DNA of 64,000 nt, from contig CATQJL010000001.1 of NCBI GenBank assembly GCA_958299035.1, positions 77,707,594 to 77,771,593 on the forward strand. Direction: 5' to 3'. Below are positions 49,127-60,870 of the stretch, piece by piece (the first letter of the stretch is position 1; each line of letters opens with the position of its first letter). Under the pieces are notes generated by a model. The model worked only from the letters and a program-made list of their open reading frames with translations. It ran no database searches and was not told where the DNA came from. The stretch is from Cylicocyclus nassatus. Lineage: Eukaryota > Nematoda > Chromadorea > Rhabditida > Strongylidae. The position numbers and the translations under genes are program-made.

Positions 49127-49594
49127 TATATAGAGATAGAGACAGTTCGCAATTGTACTATAATTATCATAAACTAATTTTTCGAAGCAAATCAAAATCA
49201 GTTGTCCATCAAATATGGCGATTGATGATTACGAATCCTCAAACCGCCAGAATTCTGGAAGCTTTCATCTTTCTGCTACAAAAATGTTCTTTAGGAACAA
49301 TGAAGTGAGCTAATTTTCAAAAAATAATTTTGTAAATCTTCAAAAGGAGACGGTTCGAACTCCAAGAAAGTCATGATATATTTCTTTATCTTTTTGAGCA
49401 TTATTTTTCAAGAGTCAAATCTTTTTGAGTGTTGAATAGCAGATAATGATTATTAGAGAACGCTGGCATTTAGTGGATTTATTTAAAAGGTTCTGTTCAG
49501 AGACGAAATCTATTTAAGGAAAAGATCCACACCGAATGCAAGTTGTTTAGAATTCGGTGATTCCTGTATTTTAAGCGTAACAGTGGATAGATAT

Positions 49595-50350
49595 AGTGTG
49601 GACCCCAGCCAGCTTCCCATAGGTACCAACGCGACGCGCACGCAGCGCACGCCTCTGCTGCCTTCGACGAGCTTTCTTTTTGGGGTCTCAATGATTGTTT
49701 TTTGTTTCTCTCTTGTTTATCGTTGTTTCTCCATAATTTTTCCATTCCAGGTATGGCCGATCGAGACAATGGACCCTAACTTCAAAGTTAGAAGATAGCG
49801 TTGTTTGCTCTCACGTTTTCTTTGTGCGAGCCTCGAGGCTGTTTGGAACTTTTACATGCGGGAGCAATTGGAGTTAGCTTACTATGAACAAGAAAGTAAC
49901 CTTTGCAACAAATCAATATGATGAGCATAGAAAAACCCAGACATTCTAACTCAAACATAAGCGCATTTGATTAAACGAAGATCGAAAGGCAGCGGGAACC
50001 TCTCTAAGGCAGAGACGATAGAAGCACCAATCAAAATCGACCACAGATATTCTTTTTTTGTGGAAGAGATTTGAACGAAAGAACTTCTCCAGATTAATCG
50101 AAAACACCAACTTTTAGCGAAGAGAAAACGCAAGAACGAACAACGCTCTCTTCTAACGTTGAAGTTAGAGTCCATTGTCTCGATCGGCCATACCTGGAAT
50201 AGAGAAATTATGGAGAAACAACGATAAACAAGAGAGAAAACAAAAAACAATCATTGAGACCCCAAAAAGAAAGCTCGTCGAAGGCAGCAGAGGCGTGCGC
50301 TGCGTGCGCGTCGCGTTGGTACCTATGGGAAGCTGGCCGGGGTCCACACT
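49595..50350. mobile_element. Foldback MITE private to S3
   Basis: The termini AGTGTGGACCCCAGCCAGCT and (reversed) AGTGTGGACCCCGGCCAGCT enclose arms of about 210 bp that are inverted and highly similar. The flanks are GATAT and ATATC, consistent with a TA or ATAT target. S1 and S2 have no insertion at the equivalent place (16180, 42235). Both arms contain an open frame with the same peptide (QLPIGTNATRTQRTPLLPST), which reflects the inverted duplication. Confidence 0.7.
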
Positions 50351-52172
50351 ATATCTTGGAAATTATTTTTGCTTTCGTTGCTTGGGTTGCACAGTAAAGG
50401 GCGCTTTATTTATGTAGTTTCTGCACTGTGCTGCAAAAGCTATTAAACCAGAATCCGAAAAGATTTCTTCCCGTAAAAAACACGTTCAAGTGTCGCGTTG
50501 CAACATTTAGATAATGAAATCTACCTCGTTGATGACACAATGATGCAAGTGCACAATCTTATTTCATGTATCAGCTATTCTACCACACTGTTTATGAGGT
50601 TAGCATGTTGAGTGGACTCATTTCTTTGTAGTCATTTTGTTTTTGTTTGCTACCGAATAAAATGTCGCAAAGGTGTGGAAAAAATCTAAAAACGTGTACC
50701 CTGCACTTGTTACGAAAGTTTACTAGAGCAAGATACAAAAAAATTATCCCGAAAGATTTTTACACAACTGTTGTTGTTGCCCTTTGTAATCTTAAGATGA
50801 TGAAATTCATCGTGTAACTGACACAGTTGCAAAATGCAGGCTGTACTGCGAGAGATTTTTAAAAAAAAGTGCCGCCCATTGACATAAAAACAAAGTGGTA
50901 TGTGCTTTTCTTTTGAAGGATGCGCATCAGTTTGTCGAAGATCTCTATTTTTTGAATGGCGGTGTGCCCACAAGGCTCTCCTTCTAAAGAAATTTCCTAA
51001 TATATGTATTGTGTGCAATCAGCGTTGAAACCGACAAGGATGACAGGGAGCATGCCTAGAAAAGTAGGTTATCCTGACTCTTTGAATTGGCGATAGCAAA
51101 AAGGTAACGTTCATAGTGACATTCTGTAATGTTGGATCGAAGCAGTTACAAAATCTGCGTCTACAATAATCTTTGCTGAGCAAAATTTTTTTCCATTTTA
51201 ATTGTACAGTCTGACGTAAATATTTCGCTCAATATGTTTACCATCTATACTGTGAAAACTCTTCTTTTTGACACTTATTGGTTTCGCACTAATTTGAAAA
51301 TCTGTGATGCCATTCCTGTCCATCAAAGGCACATTCAAAGATTCTATTCAACTGTTGCATTAGATGACCTGAGAACAACAGCCATAAATAACTCTTTTTC
51401 TATGAAATTCATCAAAATCAGCGAGTCCGGAACGATAACAGTCGCATTATCAAGACTAAAATGACATTTGGTTGCTCCTCAAAACTCCTGATATTGTACT
51501 CTACTGAATTAATTTTATAGTGTGCAATTCCAATGTCAAACACCTTGAACCAGACATTCAATAAAGGCGATTACCTCACTGTTCTAGCATTTAGAAGCAC
51601 GGGATTCAAATTGTTTTTATGATCACGTCAAGCTTCAATGGGCCGAATATTCAAATAAACTTTACACTTGTAGTAGCTGTAATCCTTGAGATACCAAAGT
51701 CTTGAAAACACTGGGATGAAAGCTGATCTGAATTATCTAGACAACCTTGTTTCTGGCGAGCTCTTGCTCCTGCTTTAGTATTCATGAAAGGAAAAATGTT
51801 TTAGCTCAAGTGAAAAACGAGCAATCAGAACACTATCAAGGCTCGCACTCACCTTTAGCTAAGCGCACAATTGCCATCACCCTAGCTCAATATTCAGAAA
51901 ACTTAACAATATGTGAATAAGCGATCATGCATTCGATATTAAAAACTTCTCAGCCCATTGTGCAACATCGAACTTGTCAACTTGGATCCACTAGAAAGGC
52001 AATAGTTGTAGCACGAGCTGCCTCTTATTGTCAAGTTTTATAGTCGAGTTAGTAAAGGCCAATTCTGTTTTAGTAAAATGCTTGTATGCCGACTCTTTGT
52101 TCCTCAATGTATAGCTGTTGCTCTCAGGTAACGTCTCATTTCAAAAGGAATTTTTAAAAGTGCCTTACAAAG

Positions 52173-52438
52173 GAAGGATACTCGATCACAATGAAGATTG
52201 GGTAAGCGGTGTATACCGTGTACACCGTCCTTAGACGGTGATCTCTAAACCGCACCCAGTCCCTACTATGACGTCATTTTGAAAGAGCTATAAGGAATTG
52301 TTGTTGCGCTTTTGCAAAATCCTTCATAGCTCTTCGAGAATGACGTCACAGCAGTGGGTGCGGTTTAGAGATCACGTCTGGACACGGTATACGCGATATA
52401 CACTGCTTACCCATCGTCACTGCAATCGAGTGTCCTTC
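52173..52438. mobile_element. P-family palindromic MITE, intact
   Basis: This 266-bp sequence is almost entirely self-complementary. GAAGGATACTCGAT and GGTAAGCGGTGTATACCGTG on the left face their complements on the right, and AGAGCTAT faces ATAGCTCT near the centre. Each arm holds the octamer TGACGTCA (52269-52276, 52341-52348), the consensus CRE/ATF binding site. The target duplication is not clear. Confidence 0.65.
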
Positions 52439-54204
52439 TCTTGTTAGATAAAAATGGCATCTATGCAGCCTACCAATGTATATGTCATTCGAAAAATCGT
52501 GACGGTGGCGCGACCGCCTGCGACAAACACGCACTCCCATTTCATGGTTTTTATCTCTATTCAATTGTTTTTCTTTTTACTTATGATAGTACTCAAACAC
52601 TGGAAGGTGACTGATCTGAGCGTTGAGGTGATGCCTGTTTGTATTGGTGTTTTATGCCCTGTGTGAGCACCGCAGTACTCATCGTCACGATTTTAAAAAT
52701 GAACCATACTGTTCTCGATCTTGACAATTAGTAACAGAAAAGAAAACTTTGTTAAGAAGTGGGGATGGTGTTATTACTTGCTAAAATGCTTGCCTTCTGA
52801 GATTCTGAAGACAGTTAAAATATGTTGCATAGTTGGATTTACCTCTTAGATACCAATGTTCGAGTAAGTGGTTGTAGTGGAGTAAAAGCAAAAACCTTAT
52901 TGCTCTCTGAATGACATGGATGTGGATGCAAAGTCTGTGTCTCGAAAGTTGCCGGAACTTGGCATAAGAGAATTACTTTTATTTGCTGAACACAAAAATA
53001 ATACTTATTTGTTGAACCTCTTTTTTCGTGTTTGGGGTGAAACCCCATACCGCAAACCTACCGTAGTTACACAAAAGGGCTCTACCACGCAGCTTCATAT
53101 TGTTTTCAATCAACATGTCAACCACTCTATGCCAAATTAGGCCGGACACACTTCACATGATAATCGCGACGCGATTTGGCAATCCGCCAAAAATCATCAG
53201 ATCCAACTTTAGCAAACTGCACATGCATAGTATGCACAACTTGCGTGGATTATTTGAAATATGCTACAGTGAGTTTAGTTGGAACATTCTCAAATCGTGT
53301 CGCGAACGGAACCGCGTGAAGTATGCCCGGCCCGTTTCAGCCGAATCTGTGATGATCCAAAAAATTTTCTTTTATACCGTACACTTACCATAATCCTCAG
53401 TGTGAAGGCAGTATTTAACGACTGCACTTGTAGCTTCAGTCAGAGCTTACATAATGGCAAAATTTGAGCATGCCATTCTCAAAAAGGAAAAAAATTAGAA
53501 AAAAGTTGCACACCTTAGTCAATTTTCTCTCTAATCTCTTTTCTTCACTAACAAAATATTTTTCTAGGTGGTGATCAAAATAGGAGCAAACTTCTTTTTG
53601 TACAGAACAGTATGCAAGAAATTGTTAAAAGATTCGAAGACGATTTTTCTAAGTAATCAACCTTTTGAGATGAGCGAAATACTTTGTCTCAGAAATTTCA
53701 CAGCGTTTAAAGGTGAACAAACAATACAAACAAAGAGTGGAATACATCTTACTGCAAAATAACGATAACATCAGAAATAGGGCAATGTCCATTGAAAACT
53801 CAAAGCCAATCAATGGTACTCGAGAGAAGATTGCACGATAATCAGCATGAGAATCAGAAAGGTAGAATTTTGGAGTTTTTGTTTTTGACAAACAAAAATT
53901 TGACAACGTTATGATCAGAATTGAAAATAGGTGGCAGATTGATAAATCAAAAATATGCTGGCGAGGCGGTGATGTGATCCAAGACAGCATCTTCGTAAGT
54001 GGGAGGCGTCACGAGTTGCGCGAAATTGCTCGAACAAACATATTCATGAAGTTCTTCGTTACTGCATTCGGCGGAGTCTTTGTGGTCCAGTCAGTTGTAA
54101 ATTAAATTCTTCTAACAAAACTGATTTATAACTAGTAGCGATTACTTCAGTTAGATAGTTTATGACTCATCCTTTACACTAATTATCAAATTCGGCGGCC
54201 TAGT
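52439..54204. other. Unassigned DNA with an M-like remnant
   Basis: At about 52980-53500 the text GGTGAAACCCCATACCGCAAACC and following resembles the interior of the 48315-49126 element. Two short open frames (53568-53762 and 53911-54105) each have exon-like surroundings (TTTTTCTAG before the first; GTAAGT inside the second). They have no recognisable domain. Confidence 0.4.
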
Positions 54205-54206
54205 TA

Positions 54207-54889
54207 TTAAGTTGTGCCGAAAGTTCTGTCGCTTCATTTTCGAAAACTTGTAACTTTTTACTGTCTCAATGGTTTGCGTCTTTCTGACTTCATAAAAAGA
54301 AGAAGTCTTCATCTTTGTAGGGTTACCTCGATAAGCTTCTACTATACATTCATTGCAGAGGTAGAAATGAAAACAAAGAACACATGAGCTTTGACCATTT
54401 CAACTTAGGTTGCCGCAGAAAAATCTGAAATTATCAGTATATAAGTTTTGTAACACACTCTTTGCATTTGAGGATAAATCGTGCTGTTTGAACGCTTCAG
54501 TGAAAAGTTGTGACTTTTCTAGAAAAGTGACAAATTAATCAATTTTGAGGGTTTCCATTGTAAACTCGAAAATTACAACTTTTCACAAAGATGTCCAAAA
54601 AGCACAATTTTTTTCTCAAATGCAGAGAATAGGTCAGAAATTATATACTGCCAACTTCAGATTTTTCTGCGGCGTTCCAGACTTTTGGCGATCTAATTTA
54701 AAATGGCCAGAGCCAAGTGGTATTTTTTTTACATTTCTACCTCTGCAATTAATGTATAGTAGAAGCTCATTGAAGCAAGCCTACAAGAAGGAAGCCTTTT
54801 TCTTTCTTATAAAGCCAGAAAGACGCAAATCCTTTGAAACAGTAAAAGTTACAGATTTTTGAAAAGGAAGAAATTCCGGGATTGCCTAA
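54207..54889. mobile_element. Mariner-like foldback MITE
   Basis: The termini TTAAGTTGTGCCGAAAGTTC and (reversed) TTAGGCAATCCCGGAATTTC are imperfect. The subterminal arms CAGAAAGACGCAAAT..CAGTAAAAGTTAC match the complement of GTAACTTTTTACTG..ATGGTTTGCGTCTTTCTG. The flanks are TA (54205-54206, 54890-54891); length 683 bp. It is older and more diverged than the others. Confidence 0.6.
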
Positions 54890-57177
54890 TACGTTATACT
54901 GAAAAAGGACTTCGACGATAAAGATGTATGCATGCAATCCAAAGTTGTTTTTGACTTCACAAAGTACAATGGAAGACTTTACCAAACAGCAAATTCCTCC
55001 GCCTTTTCTGTTTTTTTTCTATCAACTCTGAACAAACTGTATGGAAAAATTCCTATGATCTCACAATCTCCTAGCTTCATTGTCTTCAAGTCTCAATAAT
55101 GTAGAACAAATAAGGTTTCTCTTAACTCAAAAAAACATGTAATTGATCAACTTTCTTGACCAAGCTTCGAGCATTGGTGAGAAAACATTTCGTTTGATAA
55201 TTTGGTACTCGACGTTTCATCCAATTCTAGAAATATTTCTGAGTGCTACGTTGAAGCAGCTCCAAAATCGTTCTCAGTTCGTTTTGAAAAACTACCCACT
55301 GCCTCACTGTTTGCCACTACTCCGTTCCCTGGCCATTTGGCTAAGCGCGAACGCCATTTTCCTTTCCTCGGGGTCATGCTTCGCTCAGTAAGAACTGGAA
55401 GTACGGCTCGTTTGAAGCAAACGAGCAATTGCTAAAGCGGTATTCCAACATCTTTCAAAGAAGGGACCACTTTGACCGGTCGGGGACGGAGTCCCCCTGT
55501 ACGCAGTGCCTTTTTTTAGCCTACATTCTACTTTAAAAATATCAAACACAGACCTTTTGACATTTTTTACTTGCCAGTTACTTAGCATTCAGGTGGAGAT
55601 ATATCCTCATCTAATTCTTCAAGGCCACTGATGACGATGCTACTGCCTCGAAGTTGTGATTCGATGCAGTTACTGACAAAGTCATCTGATACTTTTTTAG
55701 AGAGAAGGAGAAGTATTTTCTCCACAGTAAAGTCCTTATTAAGGACCATGACAAATTTCAGCAGATTTTCAGCAAACACCACATGACATTCAGGACCATT
55801 AAGACCAGCATAGAAAAAGTTTGCGTTTGAACACCAAAAAAGGTGTACAGGTAGATGACCCTTGCAATCTTTGGACCCATGCTCTACAGTATCGATGGTT
55901 CAATAGACCATGAACAAGTGATGACAGCACATAAAAAGAACGAAAGAAACGTTACAGTCGGAAAAAAGACACGAACTCAGAAGCTTGGAATAATTCATAA
56001 ACACAGAAAAACATCTATGGCTTACCGCCTCAACCGCCACCCTTAATGATGGGGCGGAGCATTGTAGCGGCTGAGCCGCTGACCAAAATTTGTGAAACTC
56101 CGGCCGAGCCGCCGCCTATGTTAAATGAAGGCTGCGGGTCAGCCGCTCCCGTGTCTGTGCGTAAAAGATATTAGCGTGAGGTACGATGGAGGCTGCCCCC
56201 AATGTCATAGCCTTGAATGTGTTTCCAACTCCCAGGCAGAAACAAGATTAATATGTTTCCTTACAAACGACCTGCGATAGCTTCTTGGCGTTATCGAATT
56301 TTGAAGTTGGACTTGATTTGCGAAGCTCCTATATCTGCTATATCTTGGGAAAGTGTGTTATTTATGCAATCTCCTAATACTTTAGTAAATGCAAAAAAAT
56401 TGTGCCTTTTGGTCCTTTCCGCAATTCACATTGAATTGTTGAAGAACATTCATCTGTAGCTATCCACTAATATCCTAGCAGGGCAGGTTGTTACTACAAA
56501 AATGATAAGATACAGTTTGAACAAAAGCTACTTCTTCTTTCTTTCCGAGGGCAGTGTGTGAACGTATCTCAGAGTCTGGTACGAGGGTGGCTAATATGAG
56601 AGAGCTCTGGAGTGTAATTTTGTTGAGAAATAATGCACTCACTATGTACTTCAAATCAACGGTCTGAGGCAATGAAAAGCAAAAGTACGGCAGGAACTAT
56701 ATGGACCCATAGCGAACAAAAGTGTACTCGCATTACGAGTTCTCTTTTTGAAGCATCCACTATTTGCACGAGAATCCCTTATCAGTGAGCGCAAATGTTG
56801 CCAGGAGCTGTTAGATTATCGGCCTTGAGAAAATCAATGGTACGCGTTTTTATATAGCTCTAACCAGATACAAAAGTGTCGTTCGTACCCAGATAATACC
56901 GGTAATACCCAGATGAAAGAAGCCGGATTCAAAACCAAGAGTAAAAGGCAGGAAGAAGCATGATTGAAATTGTCTTCTTAACTCGTTGACTCGAGGACAA
57001 AATAAGACTGGTAATGTTAGCAAGACTTTTTTGTGAAACCTTCCATAAAGCGTGTTGCCGCTAAATGAAACCGATTACTACGTCTCCATTCACAATCAAG
57101 TTATTCAATAGACAAAAATGTTCTCGTCATTATGCTACTAATCTCACCTCTTAACAGAGTTTTTTTGTCTGGCTCTA

Positions 57178-57791
57178 AAGGACCCATCGTACTTGGCCGA
57201 AAAACACTCACAACCGCCCAAAAAGGCCCAGAAGTGCCAGAACCGTCACGTTCATGCGCGCAACTTTTGGCGCCAGAGCGTAGGTTCTGAAATCATGTCC
57301 AAAAGTAGAGCGGCTACATTCATTCACATTTAACGTGATTATCTTTTGATTGAGCTTAATGCCGGCCCACGCTTTACCAAAGTAATCTTGTTCTCTTGAT
57401 GCGACTTTAAGCGCGTTGCACGTAGATTTTTCATATTTTCGTAAGATGCTTTACCCAGTGCTGAAAGCTCAACTTTTTTTATGCATAGTACACAGTCGTT
57501 GCTGCTCTGATCCAAAAGTATGCAACCAATTTCGATTTCTCTGCAAACATGTAAAATAATTGAAACTTGCCTGATCATCATCAAGGTGTACAATTTGAAG
57601 TTTGATGTACAAACAATTCAAATTCCCGTGCTGATAGTGAGTTTTAGTGTGTGTAATTTTCTAGGATCTTATGTTTTAGCGACAGAAGTTGTGCTGCGAA
57701 AAAAGATTTTTCGGCGTTTTCGGCTTTTTCTGGCGCTTTTAAGCTTCTTCGGGCCCCTTTGAGCGCTTTTCGGCGAAGTATGACGGATCCC
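57178..57791. mobile_element. Diverged TIR element (Harbinger-like ends)
   Basis: The left end GGACCCATCGTACTTGGCCG and right end (reversed) GGATCCGTCATACTTCGCCG are inverted copies about 610 bp apart. They resemble the GGGTTCTTTCATACTACGCC termini of the 18664 element. The flanking TA dinucleotides do not settle the target size. Confidence 0.45.
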
Positions 57792-58280
57792 TATCGATAA
57801 GTTGAGATCAGCACCTTGATAGGCTGTATTGATGCCATTTTGTTGTTCATGTGATGCAGCAAAGTTTCTTTTTACTTATTTGGGAATAGACGAGATATGA
57901 AAGCAAAAGCTATACACCATTTCTCCATGACATTTATTGAGAGCCAGAGGGCAGAACATTTACAACCATGTTATTTTTTCAAAAGTAAACACCTTTTTCA
58001 ATAATTTAAGCTGTTTTTGCTTTTCTAATAGATTAAGGGTTTCATCTGATGAAGCATATCGAGCTGTATAAAGCTTTATCTTTGCTTCTCAATTTTGAGC
58101 TCCGCAAAAAATCCATCAAGTACTTTGAGGTCTGCTATGTGCCTATTATATAAAGACCAAGTTGGAACTCCTAGAAATTGTCTAAAAATAGATCCGGTTT
58201 TTAGTGTAGTTGAAAAAATTCGATGCTCGGCTCCAAATTTTACTCTCTGATATGAATTGGATGGATCTGCGGTTTTCTTT

Positions 58281-58380
58281 TTGTAGAGCCTGCTCCGCTC
58301 TATCAAATGGTACCCTAACTGCTGGGAAAACAAAAATAGCTCAATCTATTTGGAAATGGAGTTTCCTTTGCGACAACCTA
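58281..58380. mobile_element. Terminus of a diverged mariner-like MITE
   Basis: It ends ...TTTGCGACAACCTA at 58380. A diverged palindromic motif (TAGAGCCTGCTCCGCTCTA at 58284, compensating changes keep the stem) lies about 75 bp inside. The left part (58070-58280) only loosely resembles the A interior. Confidence 0.45.
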
Positions 58381-60749
58381 GTGTTAAGACAAAGACCATC
58401 GACTGTATTTTCTTGTTAGAGTATAAAGCTCAGGTAAGCTGCTTGTGTGCTGCTGAGTATTGCCATTTCTGTGGATCCGAGTGTCAGCTACAATGTTGCA
58501 TATTCAGCTCTTTAGGAGAGATTTCATTACGAATGCAAAATAACTGATACGTATTTTCAAGTTTCCCAAATACTTTGAAGCAAGATGAGCGTGTGGTACG
58601 TTTGCCGCAACCGAGTTCATGAAGGGGCCCATCGTTTGGAGGGGGAAGGTCGTAAAGAGAGTTTGGATAAATTATCGTAAGCTTAGGAGAAAATCGAGTA
58701 GCATGATTGACACTTTTAACAAGAAATTCTTAGATTGCTGTGTGTCAATGTATCATGTGAATAGAGTGAACAACATTTTCTGTGGAACTTTTGAATGTAG
58801 AAACGCCTTGTTTGCTGCACTTTAAACAGTATGACTTAATTCATCTTTCTACTTACTTTTGTTAGACTCAGCATTTTTCTCTCTGCAAACTGTGTTCGCA
58901 GACGGAGATCGAATTTGTGAGACTCAAGTGTGACTGAAAATTTAAAAAAAAATTTTTCAGAAGCGCAAACGCTATGAAAGGTGTGTATATCTGATAATGA
59001 TGTTGAGTGTACGATTGGCCTAGAAATTGCTTCGGGGGCTTTACTGAGTTTAACACACGCTACAAAGCACATATCTCTACCAACGATGGCCATCAATATT
59101 TGTAAGTACTTTTGTAATGTTTCTCATACGGCCCATGCGATTTCGCAGTTCTTTGGAGATGCCCTAATACATTTGTGCAAAATTCAGTCTATTTTATAGC
59201 ATGTGATTGTTCTTATAAATTTTATGTATGGCGTCAAAAAATGAAAAAAGGGGGGAAGAACGCATCTAAATTCCTCTGGAGTTATGGTGGCTTGTTCGCT
59301 GCAATTCTGCTGCATTACGAAGTCATGCTATTGCTATCGTAACATCAAAATCCCAGTTTTTGGAATTGGCCTTTTGGAAAGAAACATATAGGATTGTTGT
59401 CAATTACAAGCGCTGATTCTAAATATGCCCTTCCTAGCTGCAGCGTATCATTCTGAAGCGATTCATGAGCCTTTTTCTGTTCACGATTGGCCTATTCAAC
59501 ATGGAAGCTGCCTGTAGATGGAAATCTGTCTAAATACGGTTCTGGAAAATTGAAATAGTATCAAATTAAGTATTTTGTTACTGACAAGAAACTTAACGCA
59601 AATTAGCAATCAAATGATAACAGCGCAAAGCCCGTGAAAGGTTTGCAGAATTTAAAAAAAACATCTATATAACTCGCTTCAGAAGGATGTGCCGCAGCTA
59701 CAAACATATTTGGAATCAGCATTTGAAGTTGATTCCAACTACATATGTTTCTGTATATGAAAGGCCAATCTAAGACGCCTTCCCTGCTATGTCACGAACT
59801 TTCAAGTACCATCTTCATGCACACTTTGACGCCGTTCGGAGAAGACGCAATGGTTTTGCGGAAAGATCTGTGCAGAAAGTAGCAAAGGTTGGTCGCAAAC
59901 ATTCCCTACTTCTCAAAATTAGCACTTCTTCCTTTCACAAAAAATGATGTTGTAGACGAAAATCGAACCTATATCATTTTAGTCTGAAGCTTTCTTATAT
60001 TCGGAACCATAACAAATGACTTGGCAAACACATGTGAATCACAGGAAGAATTTTTATGTGTCCTTAAAAATATGAATATTTGATAATGAATTTCAGACCC
60101 ATGCTCACACCACACACAATAATGGTAGACAAACAAAGCAGTGCTCGACGCAGAATTTCTTCCTCTTTCTAGTGGTGATGTTCTTTTTCAAATTCCTTTG
60201 ATCCTAAATATTCTCCAGAAAGGAGTCTACAAATAGGAGAAAAAGGTACATCAATTGACCTCTGCTTTTTTGAGGTGCCAAAATATGGGATGAAAGCATC
60301 GGAAAAATATTTTCAAAAATTTCAAGAAACTGGATATAGAATTCTTCTATCCAAATGTTATCAAAGATAGTCCAAAAACCGACCTAACATCAAAAATAAT
60401 CAATCTTAACAGCTGAATTATATTGCCCTGTATTCTTAAGCTTTGTTACTTTACTTCAGTTCTCGTTTACAATTCAGTTTACAGAGAGGTGGGAGATTGA
60501 AGGTCGGCATCAGAATTAATGATAGTCCTTATACCATCCATTTTCACGGCCACGATGAAGTACAGTAGTATTCTCGTAGAATTTACCTACTTACCCAATC
60601 TAAACAAATTTATTTTTTGAGCGAACAAGCATAACTGGCCAATTTGTATGTAGATTTTTCTACCTCTAACGTATTATTTCTACATAGGGTCCATTAGCAT
60701 CTTTTGAGCTGATTTGCATTAGTTAATGCGGCTACAATTGCATGGAGAT

Positions 60750-60870
60750 GATGGAGTGGGGTCGTACGGACGGATAAATTCGCCCTTACACGCACATCCG
60801 AAGTACTTTTGAAGGGGAGGGGGGGGGGGGTAAAAGGGATCCCCGATCGCATCAAAACACTTGACCATAG
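60750..60870. repeat. F-family repeat with poly-G
   Basis: TTACACGCACATCCGAAG and a 12-base G run (60819-60830) are followed by TAAAAGGGATCCCCGATC. It is related to 25130-25230 and, for its first part, to about 61936. Function and borders are unknown. Confidence 0.45.

Larger units (their letters stand above)
49129..52438 (+). repeat. S3: third copy of the composite segment
   Basis: The order is the same as in S1 but more diverged. It lacks K and the 1450-bp A-bearing segment, and has a private foldback insertion (49595-50350). It ends in the intact P palindrome. It is useful as the empty-site reference for S1 and S2. Confidence 0.7.

Noticed and set aside
49583..50347. Two frames sharing the peptide QLPIGTNATRTQRTPLLPST
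   Set aside because: They are the two inverted arms of one foldback element; the shared peptide follows from DNA identity.
53568..54105. Two exon-like frames (53568-53762 and 53911-54105) with splice-like surroundings
   Set aside because: No recognisable domain, no matching exon chain, and splice-like words are frequent in AT-rich DNA. Transcript data would be needed.
58430..58546. Cys-rich frame (CLCAAEYCHFCGSECQLQCC) downstream of a mariner terminus
   Set aside because: The Cys spacing does not match a zinc-finger family that I know, and the frame is short and unsupported by neighbours.
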